Part shown: positions 8,095-16,349 of the stretch, piece by piece | How positions within the stretch are numbered: position 1 is the first letter of the stretch | How the letters are laid out: the number at the start of each line of letters is the position of its first letter | Source: an uncultured bacterium | Lineage (GTDB): Bacteria > Bacillota_I > Bacilli_A > RF39 > UBA660 | Assembly (NCBI GenBank): GCA_949288625.1 | Contig: CASEKZ010000076.1 | Coordinates: forward strand, 1 to 22,781 | Reading direction: 5' to 3' | DNA length: 22,781 nt | The notes under the pieces: generated by a model | The model's input: only the letters and a program-made list of their open reading frames with translations | What the model was told of the DNA's origin: nothing | Databases searched by the model: none | Program-made: the position numbers and the translations under genes

Positions 8095-8556
8095 TTATTT
8101 ACAAACATCCACCCATGCTTTATAATTTGATGCTTCTTCAAGTTCATTAATTGTTAGTTTAATAGCACTATTACCACTTCCACAAGCTGGATAAACAACA
8201 CTATACTCTTTTAATGAAACATCTAAATAAACAGTAACAGCATCATTTATTCCAAAAGGACATACTCCTCCTACATCATGTCCTATTAATTTTTTTACGT
8301 CTTCTTTTGGAATCATTTTAGCCTTTACTTTAAACTCTTTTTTATATTTTGAATTATCTATTTTTTTATCACCTGCCGTTACTATAAGAACAGCTTTATC
8401 TCCTACCAAAAAAGACATTGTTTTTGCAATTTCGCCTTCTTTAGCACCTAATAAGTTAGCTGCTTCTTTAACCGTTTTTGAAGAATCTTTAAACTCTATT
8501 ACGTTATCTTCTAAACCATATTTTGCCAAATGTTTTTTAGCTTTTATAAATGACAC
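8095..8556 (-). CDS. ybaK: YbaK/EbsC-family aminoacyl-tRNA deacylase
   Basis: This YbaK/ProX-type trans-editing protein hydrolyses mischarged aminoacyl-tRNA, typically Cys-tRNA(Pro), in the cytosol. I choose the GTG at 8554-8556 (153 aa): family members start with an M-S-x-x-K-A-K-like sequence, here (M)SFIKAKKHL, and AAAGGAAG sits 7 bp upstream. A TTG 12 codons further upstream is open but less plausible. Family features are the SKTVKEAA helix, KTMSFLV with the conserved Lys, the AGDKKID loop, and GHDVGGVCPFGI, the characteristic substrate-pocket GGVxPFG motif. The gene ends with WVDVCK, the usual C-terminus. It is flanked by two decayed fragments. Confidence 0.88.
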   Translation of the reverse strand: MSFIKAKKHLAKYGLEDNVIEFKDSSKTVKEAANLLGAKEGEIAKTMSFLVGDKAVLIVTAGDKKIDNSKYKKEFKVKAKMIPKEDVKKLIGHDVGGVCPFGINDAVTVYLDVSLKEYSVVYPACGSGNSAIKLTINELEEASNYKAWVDVCK

Positions 8557-8588
8557 ACAACCACTTCCTTTAATAAAAATTAGTATTT

Positions 8589-8756
8589 TCAATTTTCATA
8601 TATATCATTATTTATCTTTAATATCATCCGTCGATAATGAGTCTTAAATCCTAACCTTTCATATAAATCTCTAGCAATGTTTTCTCCAATTACTTCTAGT
8701 GACATATCCTTATTCTGCTTTTTTGATTGACAATGTATTGTTGATTTTTTCTTTAT
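8589..8756 (-). pseudogene. 3' remnant of a GNAT N-acetyltransferase gene
   Basis: Directly after the rlmD stop, the same frame stays open for 55 codons to a TGA at 8589-8591. From about 8738 it encodes a recognisable C-terminal end of a GNAT acetyltransferase: the segment NKDMSLEVIGENIARDLYERLGFKT carries the A-x-x-LYe-x-LGF motif of the last acetyl-CoA-binding helix and strand. The N-terminal two thirds, including the pyrophosphate-binding loop, are missing. An internal ATG (8703-8705) would give only 38 residues, too few for the fold. It is a truncated relic, probably left by a deletion between rlmD and ybaK. Confidence 0.6.
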
Positions 8757-10028
8757 TTATAGTGGTTTAACCATATTTAACACGCACACACACTCCACGT
8801 GGCTAGTATTAGGGAACATATCAACTGGTGTTACTTTTTTAACATCATATAAATCCGTTAAATATGATAAGTCTCTTGCCATGGTAACCGGGTTACATGA
8901 TATGTAAACTATTTTTTTAGGATATATTTTTTTCATTATTGCAAGAGCTTTTCTATCTATTCCTTTTCTTGGTGGATCAACTATTATTACGTCTATTTTA
9001 TCTTTTATTTTACCAATCTTCTTAGAAGCATCACCACAAATAAACCTAACGTTTGAAATGTTGTTTATTCTTGCGTTACAATTAGCATCAATTACCGCAT
9101 CTTCTACTATTTCTATTCCAATTACTTTTTTTACATGCGAAGATGTAATACAAGAAATAGTACCAGTACCAGAGTATAAGTCTAAGACGATATCTTCCTT
9201 AGATAACCCGGCTTCTTTTATTGCAATTTCATATAATTTTTCAGCGGTAACACCATTTACTTGAAAAAAAGACTTAGCGGATACATTAAACATTAGCCCG
9301 TTTGATATTTGAGAAATATAACCATTGCCATAAACCGTTTTTCCATTAAAAACGATTGTTTTTAAATTATTGATATTATTCTTTAGATAATCAGTTATTT
9401 TTTTATCTTTTAAATTGGTTGAATAAATATCTATTAAAAGTTCGTCTGTTGCGTTACCATGTTTTATGGTTATTGTTTTTATATCATTTTTATTTTCTTT
9501 TAAATAATTTCTAATGATGAGTAAAGCCTCATTAATTTCCTTTTCAAGTAGCATACAATAATCTATATCAACTAGCTGATACGTACCTGAAGCATAAAAA
9601 CCAATTCTGTCATTTTCAACTTTAAAAGACGCTTTATTACGGTAATTCTCGGTTTTAAAAGATGGCACCACATCACTTACTTTACAATTTATTTTACCAA
9701 TTCTAGTAATTGAGTTTTCAATTTTTTGTTTTTTAAACTCCAAGTTTTTAGAGTTACTTTGATGTCTTAAATCACAGCCACCACACTCATTATAATAAGG
9801 GCATAATGGTTTTGTTCGGTTACTTGATGAATTTATTATTTCGATTAATTTACCCCTTGCAAAGCTCTTTTTAATCTCCGTTATTCTAATTCTTACCGTC
9901 TCACCAACTAACGTTTTTGGAACAAACACTGTTACACCCTTTATCTTGCAAACACCAGATCCTTCGTTTTCTAATGCGGTTATTTTCGTTTCATATACAT
10001 CATCTATTTTAATTGACATTAAACTCAT
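8757..10028 (-). CDS. rlmD: 23S rRNA (uracil-C5)-methyltransferase, RlmD/RlmCD type (TrmA/RumA family)
   Basis: This SAM-dependent RNA methyltransferase makes 5-methyluridine in 23S rRNA. The likely start is the ATG at 10026-10028 (423 aa), preceded by GGTGA; GTG codons upstream are in frame but overlap that site. Numbering from it, there is an N-terminal TRAM domain (about 5-60), a [4Fe-4S] cluster site with C76, C82 and C85 (C-x5-C-G-G-C) plus C158, the SAM-binding motif VLDLYSGTG (about 281-289), DPPRKG at 351-356, and SCNP with the catalytic nucleophile C378. Everything needed for activity is visible. Bacilli-type genomes often use one such enzyme for both U747 and U1939; which sites this one modifies is not readable. 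Confidence 0.92.
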   Translation of the reverse strand: MSLMSIKIDDVYETKITALENEGSGVCKIKGVTVFVPKTLVGETVRIRITEIKKSFARGKLIEIINSSSNRTKPLCPYYNECGGCDLRHQSNSKNLEFKKQKIENSITRIGKINCKVSDVVPSFKTENYRNKASFKVENDRIGFYASGTYQLVDIDYCMLLEKEINEALLIIRNYLKENKNDIKTITIKHGNATDELLIDIYSTNLKDKKITDYLKNNINNLKTIVFNGKTVYGNGYISQISNGLMFNVSAKSFFQVNGVTAEKLYEIAIKEAGLSKEDIVLDLYSGTGTISCITSSHVKKVIGIEIVEDAVIDANCNARINNISNVRFICGDASKKIGKIKDKIDVIIVDPPRKGIDRKALAIMKKIYPKKIVYISCNPVTMARDLSYLTDLYDVKKVTPVDMFPNTSHVECVCVLNMVKPL

Positions 10029-10074
10029 TATCATCACCACTTTAATTATAAAGCATTATTAATCTTAAGTAAAA

Positions 10075-10100
10075 TAAAAAAAGACTTATTGTAAAGCCTT
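10075..10100 (-). terminator. Intrinsic terminator after the 217-aa unknown gene
   Basis: A 7-bp stem with one G-U pair (arms 10081-10087 and 10094-10100) is followed on the minus strand by seven T and a further T-rich run. It includes the stop codon of the gene. A TATAAT box (10045-10050) with a TTTACT -35 (10068-10073) follows directly and may serve rlmD, although the leader would be very short. Confidence 0.65.
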
Positions 10101-10739
10101 TAACTTTCCTTTTTTAAAGTTATCTAACCTAGCGTTTTTTGATACATCAAATGTCGCTTCATATGCTCCAATCATTTTAATAAGTTTGTTTTCAATTTCA
10201 TTACAATCTTTTTTACTATGCTTTTTATAAGATTTAATGGTTTTATATTCCAGTGGATAAGCAATCGTTTTACCACATAATAATTCATCTAAAGAAGTAA
10301 CGTTAAAAACATCATCTAAAACGAGTTGTGTATCCATGTATACCATTTGACTATTATATGTTGTTGGTATAAATGGTAATTTTGTTCTTAAAGCAATCAT
10401 ACCTTTATTTTTACCACTGAAAACGAAATCAGCATAATAATCAGTTAAATCGGGGTTAAACACCACAAATAATAAATTATAGCCCGCAAAATAATTGGTA
10501 CTTTTTATTAAACTATATTTATAAAGCTCTACGCCATTAAGAATTTTATCTTTTCTTTTTTCTAACTTTCTTATTCTCTCTTTTTTAGTTTCACTTTTAA
10601 AATTAAAACCACATAGGTTATCAATTACTTGAGGGTCAATATGAAAAAACATCGTTTCCTTTGTGTTTAACACAAATATATATCTAGAATTAATATAAAA
10701 TTCTTTTAAATCATCAAAATACTTTTCACTATTTTCCAT
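10086..10739 (-). CDS. Hypothetical protein, possibly PBECR4-like
   Basis: This 217-aa soluble protein has no signal peptide or membrane segment and I do not confidently recognise it. The ATG at 10737-10739 is chosen because AAAGGTGAG sits just upstream. The first half (YIFVLNTKETMFFHI, then a hydrophobic turn NLCGF, then a Lys/Arg-rich helix, then a second beta-rich half) is faintly like the PBECR4 family of nuclease-like domains found in phage and accessory proteins, which have an F-x-H-L-x-G core. The HL-G core is not clearly present here, so that link is speculative. It has its own promoter (10762-10790) and terminator, so it is a monocistronic unit between PFOR and rlmD. Confidence 0.75.
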   Translation of the reverse strand: MENSEKYFDDLKEFYINSRYIFVLNTKETMFFHIDPQVIDNLCGFNFKSETKKERIRKLEKRKDKILNGVELYKYSLIKSTNYFAGYNLLFVVFNPDLTDYYADFVFSGKNKGMIALRTKLPFIPTTYNSQMVYMDTQLVLDDVFNVTSLDELLCGKTIAYPLEYKTIKSYKKHSKKDCNEIENKLIKMIGAYEATFDVSKNARLDNFKKGKLKALQ

Positions 10740-10761
10740 AATACTCACCTTTTTTCGATAT

Positions 10762-10790
10762 ATAATACATCAAAATTAAAAATATGTCTA
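10762..10790 (-). promoter_or_regulatory. Promoter of the 217-aa hypothetical gene
   Basis: On the minus strand TAGACA (10785-10790), a 17-bp spacer and TATTAT (10762-10767) are each one mismatch from consensus. The start codon follows about 22 bp downstream, just past the PFOR terminator. Confidence 0.7.
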
Positions 10791-10828
10791 CAAAAAGTTA
10801 AAAAGTTACACGTTTTAAGCGTATAACT
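10791..10828 (-). terminator. Intrinsic terminator of PFOR
   Basis: A 9-bp stem with one G-U pair (arms 10804-10812 and 10820-10828, 7-nt loop) is followed on the minus strand by TTTTTAACTTTTT. It begins one base after the PFOR stop codon. Confidence 0.8.
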
Positions 10829-10829
10829 C

Positions 10830-13800
10830 TTATTTTTCACAAAGACTTTTATAATATTCAAACCTTTTCATTGCGTTTTCTTTGTTTTGTCTTAATAGTT
10901 CTTCTGCCGAGGCTTTATTAACGGTTTTTAGCATCATGTATCTGTTTTCGTTTTCTAAAAATTCATCATACTTATCAAAATTAGGGTTTTTATAATCCAG
11001 TTTAAAAGTTTCATCATAAGGATTATACCTAAAAATCGAAAAATAACCACTTTGAACCGCTAACTTTTCTTCGTTTATACTATCTTTCATTCCAGATTTT
11101 ATACCTTGAGTAATGCATGGTGCATATGCTATTACAATGGAAGGCCCATCATAATTTGCGGCTTCCTCTAACGCGTTTATTGCTTGCTGCATATTTGCTC
11201 CTAAACTAATTTGAGCAACATAAACGTTTTCATAAGACATGAAAATTCTTGCTAAATCTTTTTTCTTACCAGTTTTACCAGACGATGAAAACTTAGCTAC
11301 CGCACCAGTTCTAGTTGACTTTGATGCTTGACCACCGGTATTTGAATATACCTCGGTATCTAACACCAATATATTTACGTTTTTGCCACTTGCTAAAACA
11401 TGATCTAAGCCGCCATATCCGATATCATAAGCCCATCCATCACCACCAACTATCCAAACCATCTTTGGTAAAATATACTCTTTTATTCTCTCTAAACTAA
11501 TTGCCTCAGAAAAATCAAAGTTTTTAAGTAAATTACTAGCATTCTCAAAGTTTGATTGATCCTTTAAATAAGCATCACTTAAATATTTATTATTTTCTGA
11601 TAAATCAGCATTAATAAGAATTTGTCTTATTTTTTCCTTAGCTAAATCATCACCTATTTTAATACCAAGACCAAACTCCGCATTATCTTCAAACAAAGAA
11701 TTAGCCCAAGATATGCCATATGGCATTGAAGGCTGAGAGCCTCCATAAATAGAAGAACATCCCGTTGCGTTTGCAATAACTAATTTTTTTCCAAAAAGTT
11801 GGGTTAATAATTTAATATAAGGAGTCTGACCACATCCAGCACATGCTCCCGAAAACTCAAACAATGGTTTTTTAAACTGAGAACCTTTTATCGTGTTAAC
11901 GGGAAGCAATTTTTTATCCAACTTTTCTTCGCTTTCAAACAACAAATCAGGTGATTTTCTTTCAATCTTAAAAGCCTCTTTCATCAAGATTGCCTTTTCT
12001 TTAGAAGGACATACTTCAGCACAAACACCACATCCAGTACAATCTTTATCAGATACAGCCATATAAAAGAATAAATCATCTCTTCCTTTATAAGGAATTA
12101 CCTTACCTTCTAAGTTATATTTTAAAACTTCCTCTTTTGTTAACACAAAAGGTCTTATTACCGCATGAGGGCAAGAAAGAGCACACTGATTACACTGAAT
12201 ACAGCGTTCTTTATCCCAACAAGGTAACATTTGCGCTATATTTCTTTTTTCATACTTAGTAGTAGAAGGAGTAAACGAGCCATCCTTATGACTTTCAAAG
12301 TCTCCCACGGTAAGCTTGTTTCCTTCTAGTTTAGATACGTAATTAAACACTTTATCATCACACAATTTCAAATCATCTTGTGTTTTATCATCTTCAAGCA
12401 TATTAATATTTATAAATACTTCATTTAATGAATCATCTACCATGTCAACCGCTTTTAAGTTTGCGTTAACAACATCATCACCTTTTTTTAAAAAACGTTT
12501 TTTTAGTTGCTCTTTAATCTTATACTTTATATGCTCATAATTAACAAGGTTTCCAACTTTAAATATCGTAGTTAAAACTATTGCAGAAACTTTATTATTA
12601 ATGTTATTTTCCATCGCTATTTTAAACGCATCAATTGTATAAAACTTAATGTTATTATCAATCATGTATCGTTTAACGTTATTAGGTAAAAACTTAATTA
12701 ACTCATCTTCACTTAACCCGGTAACCAAAATAAAAATTCCGTTTTTCTTAAGTTTGCTAATTATATCATATCGTTTTATGTATGAATCTTTTGTTACAAC
12801 TAAAATATTTGCTTTATCAACGTAATAAGGGCTATTAATCTCGTTTTTTGATACCCTAAGATGAGATTTAGTTACTCCTCCTGATTTTTTAGAATCATAC
12901 TCGAAGTACCCTTGAACGTTTGCATCAGTATAATTTCCAAGGATCGTTATTAAATCTTTTGAAGCACTAACCATTCCATCAGAACCATAACCATAAACCA
13001 AAATAGACCTTGTTTTATGTTCTTTAATTACGTAATCTTCAACTGGAATGCTTCTGTTAGTTATATCATCTTCTATACCAACGGTAAAATTAGTAAAACA
13101 ATCATTTTTATCTAAAAAATCATATACTGCTTTTATCATGGCAGCGTTTGTGTTTTTACCTGATAAACCGTATCTTCCTCCTATTATCTTAGGTGATATA
13201 TCACAGTTAGAAAAAGCTTCACAAACGTCTAAATAAAGGGGTTCTCCACTCGCACCAGCCTCTTTAGTACGATCTAATACGGCAATTTTTTTTACCGTTT
13301 TAGGAATAACATCAAGAAAATGTTTTCTACTAAATGGTCTATATAAGTGCACTTCAACTAATCCTATATCAGTTTGCTCATTATCAATTACTTGCTTTAT
13401 GGTATCACAAACCGATCCCATGGCAACGATTATTTTCCTTGCACTATTACTACCATAATAATTAAAAGGCTTATAATCTTTGCCAGTAAGCGCGTTTATT
13501 TTACTCATGTAATCACTAACAACGTCTGGTAAAGAATCATAAAGTTCGTTTCTTACCTCAGTATTTTGAAAATATATATCATCATTTTCGGTAGTACCCC
13601 TAATTACTTCTTTCGATAGCATACTATTTTGCTTAAATTCATTTAGTGCTTTACGATCAATTAAATATTTCAAATCAGAACCATCTAATACCTCGATTTT
13701 TTTTAATTCATGACTCGTTCTAAACCCATCAAAGAAATTAACAAACGGAATCTTTCCCCTTAAAGCACTAAGGTATGCAACCGCTGTTAAATTCATTACG

Positions 13801-14240
13801 TCTTGTACGTTTGATGAAGCTAAAATCGCAAATCCAGTTGTTCTTACCGCATAAACATCTTGATGATCACCCATGATACTTAAAGCATGGGTTGCGATGC
13901 TTCTTGCCGCAACGTTTATAACGCAAGGAAGACATTCACCTGCTATTTTGTACATGCTTGGAATCATTAAAAGAAGTCCTTGTGAGGCCGTATAAGTAGT
14001 AGCAAGCGTTCCTGCTTGTAGTGCCCCATGAACCAAACCAATCGCACCAGCCTCACTTTGCATCTCAATTACCTTCATAGGAGTTCCATATAAATTATTA
14101 AAACCCTTACTAGATAATTCATCTACTTTTTCAGCCATCGCTGAGGCCGGCGTAATTGGATATATTCCTGCAAGCTCACTAAACAAGTATGATATATAAC
14201 TACATGCTTCGTTACCATCCATAACTTTATATCGTTTCAT
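10830..14240 (-). CDS. nifJ: Pyruvate:ferredoxin (flavodoxin) oxidoreductase
   Basis: This 1136-aa single-chain PFOR oxidises pyruvate with CoA to acetyl-CoA and CO2, passing electrons to ferredoxin or flavodoxin. Domains appear in the usual order. The N-terminal TPP/pyrimidine-binding domain contains YPITPAS (27-33) and is followed by the domain II and CoA-binding regions. The ferredoxin-like domain carries two [4Fe-4S] motifs (C680/C683/C686/C690 and C734/C737/C740/C744). The C-terminal TPP domain carries GDGWA (933-937) and NTGG (967-970). The proximal cluster ligands are C800, C803, C828 and C1042. All twelve cluster cysteines are present, so the enzyme should be active. Its length is slightly under the typical 1170-1190. 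GAAGGTG precedes the ATG. It indicates anaerobic energy metabolism. Confidence 0.96.
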   Translation of the reverse strand: MKRYKVMDGNEACSYISYLFSELAGIYPITPASAMAEKVDELSSKGFNNLYGTPMKVIEMQSEAGAIGLVHGALQAGTLATTYTASQGLLLMIPSMYKIAGECLPCVINVAARSIATHALSIMGDHQDVYAVRTTGFAILASSNVQDVMNLTAVAYLSALRGKIPFVNFFDGFRTSHELKKIEVLDGSDLKYLIDRKALNEFKQNSMLSKEVIRGTTENDDIYFQNTEVRNELYDSLPDVVSDYMSKINALTGKDYKPFNYYGSNSARKIIVAMGSVCDTIKQVIDNEQTDIGLVEVHLYRPFSRKHFLDVIPKTVKKIAVLDRTKEAGASGEPLYLDVCEAFSNCDISPKIIGGRYGLSGKNTNAAMIKAVYDFLDKNDCFTNFTVGIEDDITNRSIPVEDYVIKEHKTRSILVYGYGSDGMVSASKDLITILGNYTDANVQGYFEYDSKKSGGVTKSHLRVSKNEINSPYYVDKANILVVTKDSYIKRYDIISKLKKNGIFILVTGLSEDELIKFLPNNVKRYMIDNNIKFYTIDAFKIAMENNINNKVSAIVLTTIFKVGNLVNYEHIKYKIKEQLKKRFLKKGDDVVNANLKAVDMVDDSLNEVFININMLEDDKTQDDLKLCDDKVFNYVSKLEGNKLTVGDFESHKDGSFTPSTTKYEKRNIAQMLPCWDKERCIQCNQCALSCPHAVIRPFVLTKEEVLKYNLEGKVIPYKGRDDLFFYMAVSDKDCTGCGVCAEVCPSKEKAILMKEAFKIERKSPDLLFESEEKLDKKLLPVNTIKGSQFKKPLFEFSGACAGCGQTPYIKLLTQLFGKKLVIANATGCSSIYGGSQPSMPYGISWANSLFEDNAEFGLGIKIGDDLAKEKIRQILINADLSENNKYLSDAYLKDQSNFENASNLLKNFDFSEAISLERIKEYILPKMVWIVGGDGWAYDIGYGGLDHVLASGKNVNILVLDTEVYSNTGGQASKSTRTGAVAKFSSSGKTGKKKDLARIFMSYENVYVAQISLGANMQQAINALEEAANYDGPSIVIAYAPCITQGIKSGMKDSINEEKLAVQSGYFSIFRYNPYDETFKLDYKNPNFDKYDEFLENENRYMMLKTVNKASAEELLRQNKENAMKRFEYYKSLCEK

Positions 14241-14264
14241 AAATATACACCTTCTATCATTTTC

Positions 14265-14293
14265 ATTATAATATAATTCAAATTAAATAACAA
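14265..14293 (-). promoter_or_regulatory. PFOR promoter
   Basis: TTGTTA (14288-14293), a 17-bp spacer and a perfect TATAAT (14265-14270) read leftward toward PFOR. The -35 box directly abuts the -35 box of the divergent promoter at 14294, and an ACAATTGT palindrome (14290-14297) spans the junction. Confidence 0.75.
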
Positions 14294-14322
14294 TTGTAAA
14301 TCATAAAAGAATGTGATAAAAT
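14294..14322 (+). promoter_or_regulatory. Promoter of the HipA-like gene pair
   Basis: TTGTAA (14294-14299), a 17-bp spacer and TAAAAT (14317-14322) with a TGn extended -10 read rightward toward the gene at 14345. The AGGAG ribosome binding site follows at 14333-14338. It is back-to-back with the PFOR promoter. Confidence 0.7.
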
Positions 14323-14344
14323 AACTCACAAAGAGGAGAAGTAT

Positions 14345-15346
14345 ATGGCTAAAGACAAAATCGTTAGTATCTTAAAAGAAAACGGGTTATATTACGATGA
14401 TTTATATGATGATGATCGCAGTATTATTCTTATAACAAACGAAGAAGATGACTTTCTAAAAAACTACAAAATCAATAAAAGCAGCATAAATAATTTACCT
14501 AAAAACATTCTAAGAAGTGATGGTATTTTAATACTAGATTCAGTACCATACGTAATTTCTAAAGCAAAGGAAGAAGGGCACAACTTAAAATACTGGATAC
14601 TATTTAATAACGGTTGCAGAGCATTACTTAAACGAATTAGTTGGGTAAAAATACAAAACGAGTTGCTTTTTAAGTATCTATGTAATTGGCTTGATATTCC
14701 GTGTGCAAATATCGATGCATGCTACTTGGAAAGTACAAAAATGCTTATCAGTCCAAGCTTTTTAGGAATAGATGAAAAACCATTAGATTATTATAAAAAA
14801 AATATTGAAAGGCTAATGAAAGGAAACAACGAAACAAAACAAGATTCCTTAACAGAAAGAGTAAATAGTTTATCTTACTATAGTGCTAGCTATACCAAAC
14901 AAATAGACATCAAACATTTAATTAAAATGGCTACCATGATAAAACAAGATTTTTTTATAAAAAAGGTTATATTGGTAGATATGTTAGCACATAATCAAGA
15001 TCGCTTTCCACGAAACATAAAAATTATTGGTGGAAAAAAAGGAATTAGAATATGCCCTTTATTTGATCATGAAATACTTGAAATAAATGGGGAGAATTTA
15101 TGTGTTGAAATGATGCCTTCTATTAATGGCAGCACCAATTATGATGATATTATTAACTACCTACTAAAAGATGATGAATTTAGAAGTTGGTGTTTAGAAA
15201 AAATACTATTAAGACAAATGCCTGATTTTAGAAAAATGATATATTGTGATAAAAATATATACGTTGACGATAACGTACTAGAAAGCTTTAATAAAACAAT
15301 AAATGATGGAAGAACAATTATACTAGATAATTATAAATATAAATAG
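14345..15346 (+). CDS. HipA-fold kinase-like protein (catalytic residues retained)
   Basis: This 333-aa soluble protein has a HipA/CtkA-like protein-kinase core after a roughly 65-residue N-terminal region. The small-lobe strand WILFNNGCRALLK places the nucleotide-binding Lys at 96. A helix Glu follows at 106 in NELLFKYL. The catalytic-loop motif HNQDRFPRN provides Asp 219 and Asn 224, equivalent to the D-x-H-x-x-N loop of HipA. CPLFDHE provides the metal-binding Asp 241. All core residues are therefore present. It starts after AGGAG and is followed 31 bp later by a paralogue. No HipB-like HTH antitoxin is seen nearby, so calling it a toxin is unwarranted; it may phosphorylate a protein or a small molecule. 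The family call is from motif reading, not alignment. Confidence 0.72.
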   Translation: MAKDKIVSILKENGLYYDDLYDDDRSIILITNEEDDFLKNYKINKSSINNLPKNILRSDGILILDSVPYVISKAKEEGHNLKYWILFNNGCRALLKRISWVKIQNELLFKYLCNWLDIPCANIDACYLESTKMLISPSFLGIDEKPLDYYKKNIERLMKGNNETKQDSLTERVNSLSYYSASYTKQIDIKHLIKMATMIKQDFFIKKVILVDMLAHNQDRFPRNIKIIGGKKGIRICPLFDHEILEINGENLCVEMMPSINGSTNYDDIINYLLKDDEFRSWCLEKILLRQMPDFRKMIYCDKNIYVDDNVLESFNKTINDGRTIILDNYKYK

Positions 15347-15377
15347 AATTTATGTTTATTAAGGAGGATAAAATAAA

Positions 15378-16304
15378 ATGGAAGATAAAATAATCGAAAT
15401 ATTAAAACAAAATAAACTATATGAAAACACCTCATCAATTGATGTTAAAGCTTGCTGTTTATTACATGAGTTTTTTAACACGTACACGTTTAATAGTACT
15501 AATCATCAAAAATTACCAAGTAACATAACAAGAGATGATAAAGGAAGAATAATACTTGATAAAATACCATTTATAACATCAAACAAAGGTCATAATAATA
15601 AATGGATCATATTAAATAATGGTACTAAATTACTAATTAAAGGACAAAGAAAAAAAGAATACAACTTAATAGAACTTACTTTAATGTATTTTTTTAAACA
15701 AATGAACGTTAATACCGCAAATTATGATATTGCCATGTTAAACGGGCAAGAATTCTTAATATCCATTTCATTTCTAAGAAACAATGAGAGGATAACAAAC
15801 AATTATTTAAGTGTTCCAAAAATTAGTTATATATATGAAAAAGAAAAAGAATATAAAGGTCAAATACACGCACTAAAAACAATCTTTTTAGACCGAATAT
15901 ATGGAAACATAAATAGGTTTACAAACAACTATGGGTTAATTATTAATGATGATAAAACCCCTAGAATATGCCCTTTACATAGTAATGCAAAAGAAGCAAT
16001 GACATTTATAAGAGATGACATACACCAAAACAACTTATTTCCATATATTGATAAAGAAAATGATTCTTCTTGTAATAAAGTAATTAATTATTTATTAGGT
16101 TATGAAGAAATCATGCACTGGGTAAATCAAGTAAGTAAAAAAGCAAGCTTACCTAATGCTGCCGAAAGACTATATAAAGAAAAAAACGTATACGTTGATA
16201 AAGAAACTTATAGAAAAATGGAAAATTTCTTTTCGGATAGTGAAAAAATAGTAAACTCAGAACTTGTAAGTAAGGGTAAATCTTTTAAAATAAAACTAGT
16301 TTAA
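15378..16304 (+). CDS. HipA-fold paralogue, predicted pseudokinase
   Basis: This 308-aa paralogue of the preceding gene shares its N-terminal layout (DKI-x-x-ILK, then a LP-N-I-x-R/D segment and ILD-x-x-P), the strand WIILNNGTKLLIK (Lys 88) and the helix Glu 99. In the catalytic loop, GNINRFTNN replaces the Asp with Asn 179 while keeping Asn 184. The metal-binding motif reads CPLHSNA, with Ser 202 where Asp is expected. Both acidic catalytic residues are thus lost at equal spacing, which points to a pseudokinase that may still bind nucleotide or regulate its neighbour. AAGGAGG lies 10 bp before the ATG, and the two genes probably share one transcript from 14294 to the terminator at 16314. Confidence 0.72.
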   Translation: MEDKIIEILKQNKLYENTSSIDVKACCLLHEFFNTYTFNSTNHQKLPSNITRDDKGRIILDKIPFITSNKGHNNKWIILNNGTKLLIKGQRKKEYNLIELTLMYFFKQMNVNTANYDIAMLNGQEFLISISFLRNNERITNNYLSVPKISYIYEKEKEYKGQIHALKTIFLDRIYGNINRFTNNYGLIINDDKTPRICPLHSNAKEAMTFIRDDIHQNNLFPYIDKENDSSCNKVINYLLGYEEIMHWVNQVSKKASLPNAAERLYKEKNVYVDKETYRKMENFFSDSEKIVNSELVSKGKSFKIKLV

Positions 16305-16313
16305 AAAAGTAAT

Positions 16314-16349
16314 AAAAAATAGTTAGTTAAAAATTACTAACTATTTTTT
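16314..16349. terminator. Bidirectional intrinsic terminator between convergent genes
   Basis: A perfect 14-bp inverted repeat (arms 16314-16327 and 16336-16349, 8-nt loop) starts with six A and ends with six T, so it works on both strands. It closes the HipA-like pair on the plus strand and typA on the minus strand, and includes the typA stop codon. Confidence 0.85.

Noticed and set aside
8720..8743. Terminator between rlmD and the GNAT remnant (ACAAT/ATTGT palindrome)
   Set aside because: The stem is only 5 bp with a 2-nt loop and no T run on the minus strand.
14345..16304. Classical hipBA toxin-antitoxin operon
   Set aside because: No HTH (HipB) gene is adjacent and the proteins are shorter and diverged from HipA; only the kinase-like fold is supported.
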